This document shows, one piece after another, positions 61,938 to 64,000 of a stretch of DNA of 64,000 nucleotides. Source of the DNA: Bacillota bacterium (lineage in GTDB: Bacteria > Bacillota > Clostridia > Christensenellales > CAG-138); the NCBI GenBank assembly GCA_023390655.1, contig JAEWCL010000004.1, forward strand, positions 62,001-126,000, written 5' to 3'. The notes under the pieces were generated by a model. It saw only the letters and a program-made list of their open reading frames with translations. It ran no database searches and was not told where the DNA came from. Numbering within the stretch: the stretch's first letter is position 1; the number at the start of each line of letters is the position of its first letter. The position numbers were made by a program, and so were the translations under genes.

Positions 61938-63563
61938 TCATCCCGCCTGCTGCATGTACCACTCACTCACCGTACGGAAAATATCCGTACCGCGGACAGT
62001 TGCAATGCCGCGGATGTCTCCGCCGTAAACGATGCTGCTCATCCGAAAATACAGCATAATAAACGGCAGCTCCTGTACAAACTGCTGCTGCAGCTTTGCG
62101 TGCGCCTCACGCATGCCGTTTTCATCCGCCGCCGCGGAAGCCGCCGAAAGGAGCGCATCCCAGTTCCCGGAGATATTTCCATAGTTGCGCGCGCCGCCGG
62201 ACGCAAGGTAGGGCGCCAGGTTGCCGCTCGCTTCCATTTGAAACCCGGCGAGCGCAAGGTCAAATTCCCTGTTTACAAGCTTCTGTTCAAATTCCCCATT
62301 CGCCTGCTCGATGCTAAGCTTTGCGGTGACGACTTCCACCTCAATGCCCGCGCTTAATAGCTGGGCAGCAAGGAGCGCCGCAGCATTCTTGCGGTAGGTG
62401 CTCTCTGTGCTGTCGTTGACAAGCAGCTTCAAATGGAGCGGCCTTGTGCCCTGCTGCAAAATGCCGTCCCCGTCTTCATCCGTCCATCCGGCACTGTTTA
62501 AAAGCTGCTCCGCCTTTTCAAGATCATGGTCATAAATCTTTGTGGTCGCATCATACAAAAACGAATCCGGCGGTACGGGCACATCGCATACGGTAGCGCG
62601 GTTCATGTAGACGTTGGAGACAAGCGCGCTCCTGTCGAGCGCATAGGCGATCGCCTTTCTCACATCTGCATTGCGCAATATGTCGCTGTTATGGTTCACC
62701 AGAAGGACTTCCGCCTCCTGCGTCATGACGTCTAGCACATTGGTAGCGCCCTCTTCGCGGTATTTGCCAGCGGAGACGGTCTTTGTGGGCACCATGTTGA
62801 GCTGCCCCGCCTCATAGGAGTCAAGCGCGACATCGTTGCTTTCGCGCGAAAGGCACTCGATTGTATTGATATACGGCGTTTGCTTCCACCAGCGGCTGTT
62901 TGCCGTCAGTTCCACAGACATCTCAGAACTGTCCGTTACCTGATAGGGGCCTGTTCCATTCAGTTCATTGGGCGTCTGCGAGCAAATCACAGGGAAGGTG
63001 AGCGAATAGAGCGCCGCCATCCCCGGCTTTTTCATAGTGATGCGCACGGTGTTTTCATCGGCCTGCTCATACGCTTCAATGGCCTGGGCCGCAAGGCTAT
63101 AATAGGAGCCATTGCCCATGAGCGTCAGCTGCCCCAGGGTATAGAGCACATCCGCAGCCGTCAGCATGCCGCCTTTATGCCACATGACGTTTTTCCGAAG
63201 CTGTATCGTCCAAACGCGCCCGGTATCGTCGCTGCTCCACTTTTCCGCGAGAGAAGGGATGATGCGGTTACTGGAATCGCACCGTAAGAGCGGCTCATAC
63301 ACAAGCGCATACATATTGCGCATTTCTTCCGTATTGACCGTGAGTGGATTGTAGGACGCGCCGCCCTCACTGCGGAAGGGGTTTCGCGGGATGGGGATGC
63401 GCAGCGTTCCGCCGGCGACGGGCTGCGGCTCAGGCGTTGCGGTCGGCATCGCAATGGGCGTTGCGGCCGGCTCCGGCGTATTCTTCGCCCCGCAGCCGGT
63501 GAGCAGCAGCACGGCTGCGATCACGCTAGAAAGCGTCCGGATAAAGTGTCTTGTATTTTTCAT
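61938..63563 (-). CDS. Peptide-type ABC transporter substrate-binding lipoprotein (SBP_bac_5/OppA-like)
   Basis: A 541-residue binding protein. Signal peptide with lipobox LLTGC, then a Pro/Thr-rich spacer, then the cluster C fold with VYEPLLRCD, LAEKWSSDDTGRVWTIQLR and DVRKAIAYALDRSALV, typical of OppA/DppA relatives. Ligands are oligopeptides in most relatives, but nickel, sugars and cell-wall peptides also occur. No permease or ATPase genes follow in the window. It overlaps the lytic transglycosylase by 38 bp, so a murein-peptide ligand is an attractive guess. Confidence 0.9.
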   Translation of the reverse strand: MKNTRHFIRTLSSVIAAVLLLTGCGAKNTPEPAATPIAMPTATPEPQPVAGGTLRIPIPRNPFRSEGGASYNPLTVNTEEMRNMYALVYEPLLRCDSSNRIIPSLAEKWSSDDTGRVWTIQLRKNVMWHKGGMLTAADVLYTLGQLTLMGNGSYYSLAAQAIEAYEQADENTVRITMKKPGMAALYSLTFPVICSQTPNELNGTGPYQVTDSSEMSVELTANSRWWKQTPYINTIECLSRESNDVALDSYEAGQLNMVPTKTVSAGKYREEGATNVLDVMTQEAEVLLVNHNSDILRNADVRKAIAYALDRSALVSNVYMNRATVCDVPVPPDSFLYDATTKIYDHDLEKAEQLLNSAGWTDEDGDGILQQGTRPLHLKLLVNDSTESTYRKNAAALLAAQLLSAGIEVEVVTAKLSIEQANGEFEQKLVNREFDLALAGFQMEASGNLAPYLASGGARNYGNISGNWDALLSAASAAADENGMREAHAKLQQQFVQELPFIMLYFRMSSIVYGGDIRGIATVRGTDIFRTVSEWYMQQAG

Positions 63564-64000
63564 ATGCACGCTGCACCTTTTCCACATACTGTTCCGTTTC
63601 CGCAAAGGGGATATTCTTGAGCTGTCCCTCTTGCGAAACATCTGGGTCCTTCTTCCATTTGTCCACATTGCCGTGGCCCGCATTGTAAGCCGCCAAAGCG
63701 GAAGGGCGGTCCTGCGCATACCGGTCAAGCACGAAGCGCAGATACCAGCAGCCCAGACGGATGTTATACCGCGGTACCTTGAGCTGCTCGGGATTGTATC
63801 CCGTAAGCTTGAGCTTCCCTGCAATCCATTCCCCGGTATCCGGCATGATCTGCATCAGGCCCACAGCGCCCGCTGCGCTCACAGCTGTGGCGCGGTTGGA
63901 GCTTTCGCAGTGGATCATGGCCGCAACAAGATACGGGTCGAGCGCAAACTCCTCAGCGCTCATTCCAATCTCCTCCGGATACAACAGCTTATAAGTGCGC
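63526..64000 (-). CDS. Lytic transglycosylase (Slt family), 5' end cut by window
   Basis: Cleaves peptidoglycan glycan strands to 1,6-anhydromuropeptides. The visible C-terminal ~158 residues hold the SLT domain: LDPYLVAAMIHCESSN with the catalytic Glu, AAGAVGLMQIMPDTGEW, and ALAAYNAGHGNVDKW. The frame is open to the window edge (RTYKLLYPEEIG), so the true start and probable membrane anchor lie beyond 64000. Confidence 0.92.
   Translation of the reverse strand, partial: RTYKLLYPEEIGMSAEEFALDPYLVAAMIHCESSNRATAVSAAGAVGLMQIMPDTGEWIAGKLKLTGYNPEQLKVPRYNIRLGCWYLRFVLDRYAQDRPSALAAYNAGHGNVDKWKKDPDVSQEGQLKNIPFAETEQYVEKVQRAYEKYKTLYPDAF

Overview
The window looks like a chromosomal segment of a moderately GC-rich Clostridia-type Firmicute (Bacillota). 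The housekeeping order yceD-rpmF-plsX-acpP-rnc-smc-ftsY, a YtfJ/GerW-type sporulation protein, a BlaI/M56 pair and TTG/GTG starts behind strong Shine-Dalgarno sequences all point that way. The species cannot be named from the sequence; a gut-type Clostridia such as Christensenellales or Oscillospirales is a guess.

Region 1 (1-25.5 kb) is carbohydrate and sugar-acid catabolism. Most of it is read on the minus strand as two long gene trains. The upstream train (20384 down to 14599) has an RspB/LgoD-type Zn dehydrogenase, a UxuB-type fructuronate reductase, a 2-keto-3-deoxygluconate kinase, 6-phosphogluconate dehydrogenase and a LarA-superfamily nickel-pincer enzyme. The second train (14377 down past 1) has a split transketolase, a FadR-type regulator, tartronate semialdehyde reductase, a GatD-like dehydrogenase, a complete LIV-type (branched-chain amino acid class) ABC transporter, a TIM-barrel isomerase, a long transaldolase, an SDR, a hydroxypyruvate-reductase-like dehydrogenase and glycerate kinase. 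A LIV-type importer inside a sugar-acid regulon whose enzymes converge on glycerate and pentose-phosphate intermediates is the most unusual thing here. At 20.7-25.5 kb, two SDRs, an AraC-type regulator, a divergent HpcH/HpaI aldolase and a D-2-hydroxyacid dehydrogenase form a second, divergently arranged module.

Region 2 (25.5-28.5 kb) starts with tRNA-Leu(CAA). It then holds an orphan helical protein and a stretch of gene remnants: a frameshifted Gfo/Idh/MocA oxidoreductase, the C-terminus of an RbsC-like permease, and a 6-phosphogluconolactonase. A 49-codon gene with its own promoter and ribosome binding site sits among them.

Region 3 (28.5-36.4 kb) has a BlaI/M56-peptidase sensor pair with twin operators. 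Facing it is a minus-strand operon for amidohydrolase, alanine racemase, NAD(P)HX repair, a Nudix hydrolase and a small membrane protein.

Region 4 (36.6-64 kb) is core machinery. It contains rsmD-coaD-coiled-coil protein (plus strand), the lipid/ribosome/chromosome cluster yceD to ftsY (minus strand), pgsA, a soluble-looking biotin carboxyltransferase operon with an OadG-like triplicated repeat protein, and rluB-dac-ytfJ-DUF2953. It continues with FHA-FtsW-PBP, an ArsR/P-type ATPase metal efflux pair, lspA-rluD, and a lytic transglycosylase overlapping a peptide-type substrate-binding lipoprotein. The first and last genes are cut by the window ends. I saw no CRISPR array, insertion sequence, rRNA or replication origin.
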